A DNA stretch of 64,000 bases from Paracoccaceae bacterium (GCA_024742705.1 JANSXZ010000008.1:62001-126000); one strand, 5' to 3'. Shown: positions 24,432 to 33,859, counted from the first letter of the stretch. Notes: a model not told the origin generated them from the letters alone. Numbers and translations: made by a program.

Positions 24432-27400
24432 TGGCGACGATACTTCTTTCGGCGGCCGGTGCGGCCATTGGCGGGGCCGTTGGCGGCACGGTGGCCGGTC
24501 TGTCTTCGGTTGCGATCGGACGCGCGGTGGGCGCAACCTTGGGCAAGGTGATCGATCAGCGGGTCATGGGGCAGGGTTCCGAGCCGGTGGAAACCGGACG
24601 GACCGACCGTTTCCGTCTGACGAATGCCGGTGAAGGCGGCGCGGTGCCCACAGTATTCGGGCGCGTGCGGGTTGGCGGCCAGGTGATCTGGGCATCGGAT
24701 TTCCTGGAGGTTGGCACGACGACAGGCGGTGGCGGCAAAGGCGCGCCGTCCGCGCCCGCGACGACCACCTTCAGCTACTCGGTCAGCCTTGCGATCGCGT
24801 TGTGCGCAGGCGAGATCCTTGGGGTTGGCCGAGTTTGGGCCGATGGAGAGGAAATCGCGGCCGATGCGTTGAATCTGCGGGTGTATCGCGGCACTGCCGA
24901 CCAGTTGCCGGACCCGACGATGGAAGCCATTGAAGGGGCGGGCAAGGTTCCGGCGTATCGTGGTGTTGCCTATGTGGTTTGTGAAGACCTGCCCCTGGCG
25001 CAGTTCGGAAACCGTGTGCCGCAGTTTTCCTTTGAGGTTGTGCGCGCCGATCAGGTGGCGCGCGACGATGTAAGCCATTCCGTGCGCGCGGTGGCGATGA
25101 TGCCGGGCACGGGCGAGTATGCGCTGGCCACGTCGCCGGTGTACTATGCGGATGGTCCGGGCAGCGCCTGGGCGGCCAATCTCAATACGCCTTCGGGCCA
25201 GAGCGACCTGGTGACATCGCTGGCAAATCTGCGCCGCGAGCTGCCCAATTGCGGGGCTGCATCGATGATCGTGTCGTGGTTTGGCGACGATCTGCGCTGC
25301 GGTCTGTGCCAATTGACGCCCCGCGTGGAAGAACGCACATATGACAGCGAGGGTATGCCCTGGACGGTTTCGGGGCTGGCACGGTCGCAGGCGGCCGAGA
25401 TCGCCCGGCAGGATGACCGACCGGTCTACGGGGGTACACCCGCGGATGCATCCGTTGTCGAGGCGATCCGCCACATGCGCGACAACGGTCTTGCGGTCAT
25501 GTTCTATCCTTTCATCCTGATGGATCAGCTTGCTGGCAACGGCCTGCCCGATCCCTATTCGGATGCCGAGGATCAGCCGGTTCTGCCGTGGCGCGGCCGG
25601 ATCACGCTGAGCCGTGCACCCGGTCGCGTCGGCACCCCCGACGGCACGGCGCAGGCCGATGCCGAGGTTGCCGCATTCTTCGGAACCGTGTCGGCTGCGG
25701 ATTTCATCGTGGGTGACGGGGTGGTGGAATACACCGGACCTCAGGAATGGACCATGCGGCGGTTCATTCTGCACTATGCCGCGCTTTGCGCGGCGTCAGG
25801 TGGCGTGGATTCGTTCTGCATCGGGTCGGAAATGCGCGGGCTGACGCAGATCCGCGGGGCCGCAGGTTTTGCCGCAGTCGCTCAGATGCGTCTTCTGGCC
25901 TCGGAGGTTCGCGCCCTTGTCGGCCCTGATTGCAAGATCGGCTATGCGGCGGATTGGTCGGAATACTTTGGCTATATTCCCGAGGACGCCACCGCCGACA
26001 GGTATTTCCATCTGGATCCTCTCTGGGCCGATACGCAGATCGATTTCGTCGGGATCGACAACTACATGCCCCTTTCGGACTGGCGCGACGGTGATGCGCA
26101 TCTGGATGCGCGGACCTGGAACAGTATCCATGACCTTGAATACCTTGCGTCAAACGTGGAAGGCGGCGAGGGCTATGATTGGTATTACCATTCCCGGGAA
26201 GCGGCCGATGCCCAGATCCGCACCGAGATAACCGACGGGGCGCATGACGAGGCGTGGATCTATCGCTACAAGGATGTGCGCAGATGGTGGGACAGCGCGC
26301 ATCACGAAAGGGTCGGCGGGGAACGGTCTGCGGAACCCACTGACTGGGTGCCGCAATCAAAACCGATCTGGTTCACCGAACTGGGTTGCGCGGCAGTGGA
26401 CAAGGGCACAAACGAGCCAAACAGGTTCGTCGACCCCAAGTCGTCGGAATCTGGTTTGCCGAGATACTCGAGCGGTGCGCGCGACGATCTGATACAAAGG
26501 CAGTATCTGCGAGCGATGACCGGATACTGGGACGATCCGGCGCGCAACCCGATGTCGCAGGAGTATGACGGCCGCATGATCGACATGACTCGGGCTTTTG
26601 TCTGGGCTTGGGACGCGCGACCGTTTCCTGCGTTTCCGAACCTGCGCAGCCTTTGGAGCGACGGGGAAAACCACGCGCGCGGGCATTGGATCAATGGCCG
26701 GTCGTCCTCGCGGGATCTGGCGAGCGTGGTTGGCGAGATTTGCGCCGCCGCAGGGTTGGAGGCGATCGCGACCGGCAGTCTGTTCGCGGCCCTGCGCGGC
26801 TATGCGATCGACGATGTGGCCGATGCGCGCGCAGCGCTGCAACCGTTGATGTTGGCTTTTGGCTTCGACGCGGTGGAAAGAGACGGGATGTTGCAGTTCG
26901 TGCCACGCGGAACCGAACGCGCGGTGCGCCTGGATCCCGACTTTTTTGCCGAAAGCGGCGAGACAGACGGCACTCTGGCACATCTGCGTGAAGCCGAGGC
27001 CGAGATGTCGGGGCGGGTGCGGCTTCGCTTCGTGCAGGCGGATGCAAGCCACGAAGTGATCGCAGAAGAAGCCATTTTACCGGATCAGGCGAGCCATGCG
27101 GTATCGGGTTCGGAACTGAGCCTTTCATTGACCCGCGCGGAAGCACGGCAGGTGGCCGAACGCTGGCTGTCCGAAGCGCGAATTTCACGGGATCAGATAC
27201 GATTTGCGTTGCCATTGTCAGCGCTTCAGCTGGGGGCGGGGGATGTTGTGGAGCTGCCGGAGACGTCGGACGAGCCGCCAGCGCGGTTTCGGATAGACCG
27301 TGTGGAACTGGCCGATCTGCAGGTGATCGACGCGGTGCGCATCGAACCATCGGTTTATCGTTCGGCGCCGATTGCCGAGGATGCGCCGACCCAGAGGGCC

Positions 27401-28348
27401 TTTGCGGCGCCGACGCCGGTATTGCCGGTGTTTCTGGACCTGCCGTTGATCACCGGCGACGAACGCCCTCATGCGCCGTACCTGGCGGTGACGGGTCAGC
27501 CCTGGCCAGGTGAGGTTGCTGTCCATGCATCGGGGTCTGATGACGATTACAGCCTCGAGCAGACGCTGACCAGCCGCGCGGTAATCGGAACGTCGATTTC
27601 CCCCTTGGTGCGGGCGCCTTCGGGGTTGTGGGATCGGGGGCCGGCTCTGGAGGTGCGGTTGGTGAGCGGCGCGCTCCAGAGCAGATCCGAGGCGGCGGTT
27701 CTGGGCGGTGCGAACCTGGCGGCAATCGGGGACGGATCATCGGGCAATTGGGAGGTGTTCCAGTTTCGCGATGCCGAATTGGTCGCGCCGAACACTTACT
27801 GGCTGCGCCATCGGTTGCGGGGGCAGTTGGGCAGCGACGCCCTGATGCCCGACGAATGGCCTGCGGGTTCGCGGTTCGTACTGCTGGATTCGGCGCCGGA
27901 ACAAATCGCGCTGAGCAGTGCGCAGCGCCGCACGGCGCGGCACTATCGCATCGGGCCGGCGCAGAGAACATATGACGATCCGTCGTATCGCCACCTGACC
28001 GAAGCCTTTGATGGCAACGGGTTGCGGCCATACAGCCCTTCGCATTTGAGCCTGCGTGTGACGCCGGAAGGCGCAATCGCCGCGGGATGGATGCGGCGGA
28101 CCCGTGTCGACGGTGACAGCTGGGAATTGGCCGAGGTGCCCTTGGGCGAAGAAACAGAAGCCTATCTGGTGCGTGTGGCCGACGGAGCGACGGTGCTGCG
28201 AGAGGTGACTGTGACCACGCCGCATTGGAATTACACCGCGGCGATGCAGGCGGAGGATGGAGCAAGCGGTTTGATCGAAGTGGCCGTGGCGCAGGTTTCG
28301 GGCCGTTTCGGACCGGGGCCGTTTGCGCTAGGTCATGTTGCGGTTTGA
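24431..28348 (+). CDS. GTA g15, tail-tip/host-contact megatron protein
   Basis: At 1305 residues, the largest GTA protein and very close to the RcGTA g15 length. N-terminus: Gly/Ala-rich hydrophobic segment (ATILLSAAGAAIGGAVGGTV). Middle (~400-760): the GTA TIM-barrel domain, glycoside-hydrolase-like, with ASMIVSWFGDDLRCGLCQLT, SGGVDSFCIGSEMRGLTQI, QIDFVGIDNYMPLSDWRDGD and KPIWFTELGCAAVDKGTNEP. Then phage-tail-3 type domains (RQVAERWLSEARISRDQIRF, DVVELPETSDEPPARFRIDR) and a beta-rich C-terminus. It probably contacts the recipient surface. ATG shares a base with the g14 stop. Confidence 0.95.
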   Translation: MATILLSAAGAAIGGAVGGTVAGLSSVAIGRAVGATLGKVIDQRVMGQGSEPVETGRTDRFRLTNAGEGGAVPTVFGRVRVGGQVIWASDFLEVGTTTGGGGKGAPSAPATTTFSYSVSLAIALCAGEILGVGRVWADGEEIAADALNLRVYRGTADQLPDPTMEAIEGAGKVPAYRGVAYVVCEDLPLAQFGNRVPQFSFEVVRADQVARDDVSHSVRAVAMMPGTGEYALATSPVYYADGPGSAWAANLNTPSGQSDLVTSLANLRRELPNCGAASMIVSWFGDDLRCGLCQLTPRVEERTYDSEGMPWTVSGLARSQAAEIARQDDRPVYGGTPADASVVEAIRHMRDNGLAVMFYPFILMDQLAGNGLPDPYSDAEDQPVLPWRGRITLSRAPGRVGTPDGTAQADAEVAAFFGTVSAADFIVGDGVVEYTGPQEWTMRRFILHYAALCAASGGVDSFCIGSEMRGLTQIRGAAGFAAVAQMRLLASEVRALVGPDCKIGYAADWSEYFGYIPEDATADRYFHLDPLWADTQIDFVGIDNYMPLSDWRDGDAHLDARTWNSIHDLEYLASNVEGGEGYDWYYHSREAADAQIRTEITDGAHDEAWIYRYKDVRRWWDSAHHERVGGERSAEPTDWVPQSKPIWFTELGCAAVDKGTNEPNRFVDPKSSESGLPRYSSGARDDLIQRQYLRAMTGYWDDPARNPMSQEYDGRMIDMTRAFVWAWDARPFPAFPNLRSLWSDGENHARGHWINGRSSSRDLASVVGEICAAAGLEAIATGSLFAALRGYAIDDVADARAALQPLMLAFGFDAVERDGMLQFVPRGTERAVRLDPDFFAESGETDGTLAHLREAEAEMSGRVRLRFVQADASHEVIAEEAILPDQASHAVSGSELSLSLTRAEARQVAERWLSEARISRDQIRFALPLSALQLGAGDVVELPETSDEPPARFRIDRVELADLQVIDAVRIEPSVYRSAPIAEDAPTQRAFAAPTPVLPVFLDLPLITGDERPHAPYLAVTGQPWPGEVAVHASGSDDDYSLEQTLTSRAVIGTSISPLVRAPSGLWDRGPALEVRLVSGALQSRSEAAVLGGANLAAIGDGSSGNWEVFQFRDAELVAPNTYWLRHRLRGQLGSDALMPDEWPAGSRFVLLDSAPEQIALSSAQRRTARHYRIGPAQRTYDDPSYRHLTEAFDGNGLRPYSPSHLSLRVTPEGAIAAGWMRRTRVDGDSWELAEVPLGEETEAYLVRVADGATVLREVTVTTPHWNYTAAMQAEDGASGLIEVAVAQVSGRFGPGPFALGHVAV

Positions 28349-28703
28349 TCGGAAGATGCGTGTTTTGCATGGCGATGTGAGCAGTACCGCGCGGGCGTTG
28401 CTGGCGGTGCGGCCCGATGCGCGCGGGGCGGTGTGCGCAGAGCTTTTCGCTGAAGCCCGCGAAGCTGGGATTTGTCAGCTTCGCACCGGGCGCCCCCATG
28501 CGGTTTTTGGCAATGGTACGCTGATGGCGGCTGCCCGGCGCCGGGCCTTGCCGGCCGAACCTGATTTCAGCGATACCGAATATTGCCGGTGCTGGATGGT
28601 CGTGTTGCAGGCGCTGATCGCGGGGGCCGCCGCGCCAGAAGCCAGCATTCCCGAAAGCGATGACCAGCATCACGGATTTGCGTTTGGCGGTCCGCCGCCC
28701 TAG
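28335..28703 (+). CDS. Hypothetical protein after the GTA cluster
   Basis: A 122-residue protein I do not recognise: MLRFDRKMRVLHGDVSSTAR, CAELFAEAREAGICQLRTGR, PHAVFGNGTLMAAARRRALP, EYCRCWMVVLQALIAGA. It has four Cys and a His/Asp-rich tail (ESDDQHHGFAFGG) but no known motif. It overlaps the end of g15 by 14 bases, so it may be co-transcribed with the GTA, and it precedes cysE. An internal ATG at 28356 is an alternative start. Whether it has any role in GTA production is open. Confidence 0.65.
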   Translation: MLRFDRKMRVLHGDVSSTARALLAVRPDARGAVCAELFAEAREAGICQLRTGRPHAVFGNGTLMAAARRRALPAEPDFSDTEYCRCWMVVLQALIAGAAAPEASIPESDDQHHGFAFGGPPP

Positions 28704-28738
28704 ATGCATACTGACGGTGCACAAAAAGGATGACGGTC

Positions 28739-29560
28739 ATGCCCGACGCGCGCAAGAAGATTGCCCAGATGGACCCGGTCTGGGATCGGATCACCCAGGA
28801 AGCTCAGCAAGCGGTGCGTGACGAGCCGTTGATGGGCGGCCTGATCCACGCTTGTATCCTGCACCACAAGACGATCGAAAAAGCGCTTTCGTATCGGATT
28901 GCCGCCAAGCTGGCGTCAAACGAGATGTCGATGGTGATCCTGCGCGAGATCGCTGACGAAGCCTATGCATCCTCGCCCGATCTGGTCGAGGCCGCGCGCG
29001 CCGATCTGGTGGCCGTCTATGAGCGCGATCCGGCGTGCCACCGGCTTTTGCAACCGATCCTCTATTTCAAGGGCTATCAGGCGGTGCAGGCCTATCGCGT
29101 TGGCCACTGGTTGTGGACGCAAGGCAAATTCGATCTGGCATACTTCGTTCAGATGCGGGTTTCCGAGATATTTGGCGTCGACATTCATCCCGCGGCGCGG
29201 ATCGGGCGCGGGATCATGATCGATCATGCCCATTCCATTGTGATCGGCGAAACCGCTGTGGTTGGCAACAATGTGTCCATGTTGCATTCGGTGACGTTGG
29301 GCGGGACAGGCAAGGAAGAAGAAGACCGTCACCCCAAGATTGCCGATGGCGTTCTGATCGGGGCGGGTGCGAAGGTGCTGGGCAACATAAGGATCGGTCG
29401 GTGCAGCCGTATTGCCGCAGGTTCAGTGGTTCTGGACGCGGTGCCCGACTGCAAGACCGTGGCGGGCGTGCCCGCACGGATTGTGGGCGAGGCTGGGTGC
29501 AGCCAACCTTCTGTCAGCATGAACCATCTGCTTGTGGCAGCGTCGCGCGACGGCGACTGA
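28739..29560 (+). CDS. cysE: Serine O-acetyltransferase
   Basis: Makes O-acetylserine from serine and acetyl-CoA, the first step of cysteine synthesis. 273 residues: the N-terminal helical CysE domain (DPVWDRITQEAQQAVRDEPL, ILHHKTIEKALSYRIAAKLA), then hexapeptide-repeat left-handed beta helix with IHPAARIGRGIMIDHAHSIV (catalytic His/Asp), VVGNNVSMLHSVTLGGTGK and the tail VAGVPARIVGEAGCSQP. I place the start at 28739 (AAAAAGG nine bases before); the ATG at 28730 abuts that site. cysE flanks the GTA cluster in several Rhodobacterales. Confidence 0.95.
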   Translation: MPDARKKIAQMDPVWDRITQEAQQAVRDEPLMGGLIHACILHHKTIEKALSYRIAAKLASNEMSMVILREIADEAYASSPDLVEAARADLVAVYERDPACHRLLQPILYFKGYQAVQAYRVGHWLWTQGKFDLAYFVQMRVSEIFGVDIHPAARIGRGIMIDHAHSIVIGETAVVGNNVSMLHSVTLGGTGKEEEDRHPKIADGVLIGAGAKVLGNIRIGRCSRIAAGSVVLDAVPDCKTVAGVPARIVGEAGCSQPSVSMNHLLVAASRDGD

Positions 29561-29582
29561 AACAAGCGATGCCTTGCCGGAA

Positions 29583-29608
29583 AAACAGCGCCCTGTCGGG
29601 CGCTGTTT
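29583..29608 (-). terminator. Bidirectional terminator between cysE and pdhC
   Basis: Perfect 11-bp stem AAACAGCGCCC (29583-29593) / GGGCGCTGTTT (29598-29608), loop TGTC. The T run is longest on the - strand (TTTTT), so it mainly ends the pdh operon, but it also follows cysE by 22 bases. Confidence 0.9.
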
Positions 29609-29633
29609 CTGATTTGCGAGGCCTATTTCTGGA

Positions 29634-30941
29634 TCAAGCCAGCATCATCATCGGGTTCTCGAGGTTTTCGACAATTGCTTTGAGAAGTTCGGCACCCAAT
29701 GCGCCGTCGATCACCCTGTGATCCACTGAAAGGGTAACAGACATTACCGTGGCCACACCGATCTGGCCATCGCCGTCAACGACAGGCTTCTTCACACCCG
29801 CACCGACAGCGAGGATCGCGCCATGGGGCGGGTTGATCACAGCGTCGAAGTTGTCGATGCCGAACATTCCGAGGTTCGAGATGGCAAAGCTGCCGCCCTG
29901 ATATTCGTGCGGAGCGAGTTTGCGGTCGCGCGCGCGCGCAGCAAGGTCTTTCATTTCCGCCGACAAGGCCGAAAGGGATTTCATCTCAGCATCCTTCAGG
30001 ACCGGAGTAAACAGGCCCCCGTCGATGGCGACGGCCACCGCCACGTCCGAAGGCGCAAGTTTGAAGACCTTGTCGCCGGCCCAGACGGCGTTCGCGTCCG
30101 GAACGGCCTGCAACGCCAGCGCACAGGCCTTGATGATGAAGTCGTTGACGGAAAGCTTGACACCGCGGGCCGCCAACTGGCCGTTCAATTGCGCACGGAA
30201 TGCCATCAGGGCATCCAGCTTTATGTCGCGACGCAAGTAGAAATGCGGAACTGTCTGTTTGGCTTCGGTGAGACGTGCGGCAATCGTCTTGCGCATGCCA
30301 TCGAGCGTGACGACCTCATAGTCACGCCCTTCGTAAATCCGCGCGATCGCGTCGGCACCCGGACCGCTGGGCATCGATTTGGGCGCTGCGGCTGCTGCGG
30401 GCGCGGGCTGCGTTGCAGACTGCGCCGGCGCCGCAACAGGTGCCGCGCTGGCGTTTTCCACATCTGCCTTGACGATGCGCCCGTGCGGCCCCGAGCCCTT
30501 GATCCCGGTCAGATCGAGCCCCTTGTTGGCGGCGATGCGGCGCGCGAGCGGCGATGCAAACACCCGGTTGCCGCCTGACATCGGCGCGGCCGGCGCTGGT
30601 GCCGCTGCGGAAGTTTGCGCGGGTGAAGGCGCTGCGGTAGCGGCTTCGGGCGCTGCGGCAGCTGCGGGCGTTGCCGTGCCGATATCCGCAGCGCTCTCGC
30701 CATCTTCCAGAAGAATGGCAATCGCCGCGTTGACCTTGACGCCTTCTGTACCTTCGGCGATCAGAATCTTGCCGATCACCCCTTCATCGACCGCTTCGAA
30801 CTCCATCGTGGCCTTGTCGGTTTCGATTTCCGCCATGATGTCGCCGGACGAGACGGTATCACCTTCCTTGACCAGCCATTTCGCAAGCGTGCCTTCCTCC
30901 ATCGTGGGCGACAGCGCGGGCATGAGAATTTCTGTTGGCAT
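29634..30941 (-). CDS. pdhC: Pyruvate dehydrogenase E2 (dihydrolipoyl acetyltransferase)
   Basis: Core acetyltransferase of the pyruvate dehydrogenase complex (435 residues), passing the acetyl group to CoA. Lipoyl domain 1-78 with the lipoylated Lys in [15 protein letters not shown], Ala/Pro-rich linker, peripheral-subunit binding domain ([33 protein letters not shown]), second linker and the catalytic domain ending in [15 protein letters not shown] (His and Asp of the active site). Third gene of pdhA-pdhB-pdhC; a terminator follows. Its lipoyl domain is almost identical to that of pdhB, even at DNA level. Confidence 0.96.
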   Translation of the reverse strand: MPTEILMPALSPTMEEGTLAKWLVKEGDTVSSGDIMAEIETDKATMEFEAVDEGVIGKILIAEGTEGVKVNAAIAILLEDGESAADIGTATPAAAAAPEAATAAPSPAQTSAAAPAPAAPMSGGNRVFASPLARRIAANKGLDLTGIKGSGPHGRIVKADVENASAAPVAAPAQSATQPAPAAAAAPKSMPSGPGADAIARIYEGRDYEVVTLDGMRKTIAARLTEAKQTVPHFYLRRDIKLDALMAFRAQLNGQLAARGVKLSVNDFIIKACALALQAVPDANAVWAGDKVFKLAPSDVAVAVAIDGGLFTPVLKDAEMKSLSALSAEMKDLAARARDRKLAPHEYQGGSFAISNLGMFGIDNFDAVINPPHGAILAVGAGVKKPVVDGDGQIGVATVMSVTLSVDHRVIDGALGAELLKAIVENLENPMMMLA

Positions 30942-30953
30942 CGGCTCCGCTCC

Positions 30954-32333
30954 TTACCGGTAGGTCACTTGTTTAACGGCCTCGATCACCTCGTCGGTGG
31001 TGACCAGCGCGTGCTTTTCCAGATTGGCCGCATAGGGCATCGGCACGTCCTTTCCGGTGCAGTTGATCACCGGCGCATCCAGATAGTCGAAGGCCTGCTG
31101 CATCAGAACCGAGGAGATGTAGTTGCCCACCGAACCCTGCGGCCAGCCTTCCTCGACCGTGACACAGCGATTGGTTTTCATCACCGATTTGATGATGGCG
31201 CCGGTGTCCATCGGGCGGATGGTCCGCAGATCGATCACCTCGGCGTCGATGCCTTCTTCCGCCAGTTTTTCGGCCGCCGCAAGTGCATAGGTCATGCCGA
31301 TGCCGAAGCTGACGATGGTTACATCCGTGCCCTGCCGCCAGATCCTGGCCTTGCCGAATGGAACGGTGAAATCCTCGACGTCCGGCACGTCGAAACTGCG
31401 GCCATAGAGAATCTCGTTTTCAAGGAAGATGACCGGGTTCGGATCGCGGATCGCGGTTTTCAGAAGGCCTTTGGCGTCGGAGGCCGAGTAGGGCATGACA
31501 ACCTTCAGGCCGGGAATCTGCATGTACCAGGCGGCATAGTCCTGGCTGTGCTGGGCTCCGACACGGGCCGCGGCGCCGTTGGGCCCGCGGAAGGTGATTG
31601 GCGCACCCATCTGTCCGCCTGACATGTAAAGCGTCTTAGCCGCCGAGTTGATGATGTGATCAATCGCCTGCATGGCAAAGTTGAAAGTCATGAATTCGAC
31701 GATCGGATTCAGCCCGCCAAAGGCCGCGCCGACGCCAATGCCGGCAAACCCGTGTTCGGTGATCGGCGTGTCGATCACGCGTTTCGGGCCGAATTCGTCC
31801 AGAAGGCCCTGGCTGATCTTGTAGGCGCCCTGGTACTCGGCAACCTCTTCGCCCATCAGGAAGACCGTCGGCTCGCGGCGCATTTCCTCGGCCATCGCGT
31901 CGCGCAGGGCCTCGCGGACTGTCTGTTGCTTCAGGGCGGTGCCTTCGGGCCAGTCGGGCGTTTCGTCGACCTCTGGTGCCTCGGGCGCGGTTGCGGCGCT
32001 TTCGGCGGCTGGCGCGCGACCCTCTTCAGACTTGAGATCGGCGGGCATGGCCGCGCTGGCGGGCGCGGCGCCCGCTTCGGGAACGGCTTCGCCCTCTTCG
32101 ACCAGTATCGCTATCGCGGTGTTGACCTTCACGCCTTCAGTGCCTTCGGGCACGAGGATCTTGCCAACGATACCTTCGTCGACGGCCTCGAATTCCATCG
32201 TGGCCTTGTCGGTTTCAATCTCGGCCATGATGTCGCCGGACGATACGGTATCGCCCTCCTTGACCAGCCATTTCGCAAGCGTGCCTTCTTCCATCGTGGG
32301 CGACAGCGCGGGCATCAGGATTTCGGTTGCCAT
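30954..32333 (-). CDS. pdhB: Pyruvate dehydrogenase E1 beta with N-terminal lipoyl domain
   Basis: E1 beta subunit, which with PdhA decarboxylates pyruvate and reductively acetylates lipoate. 459 residues: an extra lipoyl domain at 1-78 ([29 protein letters not shown]), an acidic/Ala linker (79-130), then the E1 beta core ([80 protein letters not shown]). A lipoyl domain on E1 beta is typical of alphaproteobacteria. It lies 12 bases after pdhA and 12 before pdhC. Confidence 0.96.
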   Translation of the reverse strand: MATEILMPALSPTMEEGTLAKWLVKEGDTVSSGDIMAEIETDKATMEFEAVDEGIVGKILVPEGTEGVKVNTAIAILVEEGEAVPEAGAAPASAAMPADLKSEEGRAPAAESAATAPEAPEVDETPDWPEGTALKQQTVREALRDAMAEEMRREPTVFLMGEEVAEYQGAYKISQGLLDEFGPKRVIDTPITEHGFAGIGVGAAFGGLNPIVEFMTFNFAMQAIDHIINSAAKTLYMSGGQMGAPITFRGPNGAAARVGAQHSQDYAAWYMQIPGLKVVMPYSASDAKGLLKTAIRDPNPVIFLENEILYGRSFDVPDVEDFTVPFGKARIWRQGTDVTIVSFGIGMTYALAAAEKLAEEGIDAEVIDLRTIRPMDTGAIIKSVMKTNRCVTVEEGWPQGSVGNYISSVLMQQAFDYLDAPVINCTGKDVPMPYAANLEKHALVTTDEVIEAVKQVTYR

Positions 32334-32345
32334 TTTGCTCTCTCC

Positions 32346-33356
32346 TCAAGCAGTCTGCGGCGCCACGTCGGCGTAGATGTCGGTCCAAAGTTCTTCGAGC
32401 GCGGGCTCGGGGCTTTCCTTGGCGAAATCCGCCGATTTGTTGACGACGTCCTTGATCTCCTTGTCGATGGCTTTCAGATCGTCCTCGGTGGCGTGTTTGC
32501 CGGTCAGGAGCAGGCTGCGCACCGCTTCGATTGGGTCGCGCTCATCGCGCATCTTCTGAACCTCTTCGCGGGTTCGATACTTCGCCGGATCCGACATCGA
32601 GTGCCCGCGGTAGCGGTAGGTCTTGATTTCCAGGATGTAGGGCCCCTTGCCCGACCGGCAGTGCGCCACGGCCTTCTCGCCGGCTGCCTTGACCGCCAGC
32701 ACATCCATGCCGTCGACCATGTCGCCGGGAATGCCGAATGCTTCGCCGCGGTGGTAGATGTCGGGCGAGGACGTCGACCGCTGTTGCGATGTGCCCATGG
32801 CGTACTGGTTGTTCTCGATGACGAAAACGCAAGGCAGCTTCCACAGGGCGGCCATGTTGAACGCTTCGTAAACCTGGCCCTGATTGGCGGCACCATCGCC
32901 AAAATAGGTAAAGGTCACGCGCCCGTTTTCGAGATACTTGTCGGCGAAGGCAAGGCCGGCGCCCAAAGGCACCTGCGCGGCAACAATCCCGTGCCCGCCG
33001 TAGAAATGTTTCTCTTTCGAGAACATGTGCATCGAACCGCCCTTGCCCTTGGAATAGCCGCCTTCGCGCCCGGTCAGTTCGGCCATCACCCCGTCGGGAT
33101 CCATGCCGCAGGCCAGCATGTGACCGTGATCGCGATACGAAGTGACGCGCTTGTCGCCTTCTTCCGCAGCGGCTTCCAGCCCGACGACCACGGCCTCCTG
33201 TCCGATGTACAGATGGCAAAAGCCACCGATCAGACCCATGCCATAGAGTTGGCCCGCCTTTTCCTCGAACCGTCGGATCAGCAGCATGTCGCGGTAGTAG
33301 GTTTTAAGCTCCTCCGCGGAAACGTTCGGTTGCTTAGTGGTTTTTCTGGCCGGCAT
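32346..33356 (-). CDS. pdhA: Pyruvate dehydrogenase E1 alpha
   Basis: Thiamine-diphosphate-binding E1 alpha subunit, 336 residues. The cofactor motif begins at Gly153 (FGDGAANQGQVYEAFNMAAL, then FVIENNQYAMGTS). Other family pattern: DMLLIRRFEEKAGQLYGMGL, HLYIGQEAVVVGLEAAAEEG, SYRDHGHMLACGMDPDGVMA, and the phosphorylation-loop-like YRYRGHSMSDPAKYR. First gene of the pdh operon. A palindromic operator candidate lies 27 bases before its ATG, matching one before the E3 gene lpd at 46.6 kb. Confidence 0.97.
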   Translation of the reverse strand: MPARKTTKQPNVSAEELKTYYRDMLLIRRFEEKAGQLYGMGLIGGFCHLYIGQEAVVVGLEAAAEEGDKRVTSYRDHGHMLACGMDPDGVMAELTGREGGYSKGKGGSMHMFSKEKHFYGGHGIVAAQVPLGAGLAFADKYLENGRVTFTYFGDGAANQGQVYEAFNMAALWKLPCVFVIENNQYAMGTSQQRSTSSPDIYHRGEAFGIPGDMVDGMDVLAVKAAGEKAVAHCRSGKGPYILEIKTYRYRGHSMSDPAKYRTREEVQKMRDERDPIEAVRSLLLTGKHATEDDLKAIDKEIKDVVNKSADFAKESPEPALEELWTDIYADVAPQTA

Positions 33357-33382
33357 AGGCTCAGGCCCCCCTTCAAACAGAA

Positions 33383-33400
33383 TAGTTTAGTATTAAACTA
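33383..33400 (-). promoter_or_regulatory. Candidate pdh operon operator, TAGTTTA-N4-TAAACTA
   Basis: A perfect inverted repeat: TAGTTTA (33383-33389), GTAT, TAAACTA (33394-33400), and one more matching base outside each arm. It ends 27 bases before the pdhA ATG. The same 7-4-7 design recurs 30 bases before lpd (46565-46582), so both may answer to one regulator of pyruvate dehydrogenase. The regulator is not in the window. Confidence 0.6.
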
Positions 33401-33457
33401 TCCCTAGCGGATTCGCGTGAGGCTGGCGAGGGGATAAGTTGACGCGCGTGATCCGGC

Positions 33458-33772
33458 CTAGCGAATCACGATTTCGTCGGCGCGAGTCAGGCCCAGAAGG
33501 CGCCGCGCCTGTTCGTCCAGCAGGTCGATGTCGAGATAGTTGTCGGACAACCGGCGGGTCAGGTTTTCCATGCGCGCCACTTCGGTCTTCAGAACCGCCA
33601 GCTCCTTGCGAAGGGCTTCGGCCTCGGCCGAGATCTCGGCACGGCTGAACACACCGTGGTCGCCCTGAACGGCTGAAAACACGAAATACATGGACAGCGC
33701 GAAGGCTGCCATGACGAACATGAAAGCGCCCAGCGAAGGGCGGCGCGACTGGATCACCTTGGTCTGCCTCAT
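33458..33772 (-). CDS. FtsB/DivIC-family septum formation initiator
   Basis: A 104-residue bitopic membrane protein of the cell-division FtsB type. Short cytoplasmic N-terminus (MRQTKVIQSRRPSLG), one membrane helix (about 15-35, AFMFVMAAFALSMYFVFSAV), then a periplasmic leucine-rich coiled coil (EAEALRKELAVLKTEVARME, NLTRRLSDNYLDIDLLDEQA) and RRLLGLTRADEIVI. FtsB with FtsL and FtsQ controls septal peptidoglycan synthesis. It lies between pgk and pdhA; an ftsB-like gene next to the pdh operon is common in alphaproteobacteria. Confidence 0.88.
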   Translation of the reverse strand: MRQTKVIQSRRPSLGAFMFVMAAFALSMYFVFSAVQGDHGVFSRAEISAEAEALRKELAVLKTEVARMENLTRRLSDNYLDIDLLDEQARRLLGLTRADEIVIR

Positions 33773-33859
33773 GGTTGCATCGGATGCACACGGGCGTTCT
33801 GCGACGCCTCTGGACAGACTATGCCATGTTTCGGCGCCGCTGGGAATCCCCCGCCGGCA

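Larger units (their letters stand above)
14211..28348 (+). mobile_element. RcGTA-type gene transfer agent structural cluster (g1-g15)
   Basis: Seventeen consecutive genes on one strand, in the same order as the Rhodobacter capsulatus gene transfer agent: TerS, TerL, portal, g3.5, protease, capsid, adaptor, stopper, tail terminator, tail tube, g10, g10.1, tape measure, distal tail, hub, peptidase, megatron. No frame is broken. GTAs are domesticated siphophage-like particles that package random host DNA and deliver it to relatives. There is no integrase, replication gene, repressor or attachment site, and lysis, head-spike and gafA genes are absent from the window, as expected because they lie elsewhere in known GTA hosts. 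The flanks mltG and cysE support a fixed chromosomal locus rather than a recent prophage. Confidence 0.95.

Noticed and set aside
24338-25774. 478-codon - strand frame inside GTA g15
   Set aside because: Antisense shadow; g15 is supported over its whole length by homology to RcGTA g15.
14371-28348. Active prophage
   Set aside because: No integrase, repressor, replication, lysis genes or attachment repeats; gene order and flanks are those of a gene transfer agent.
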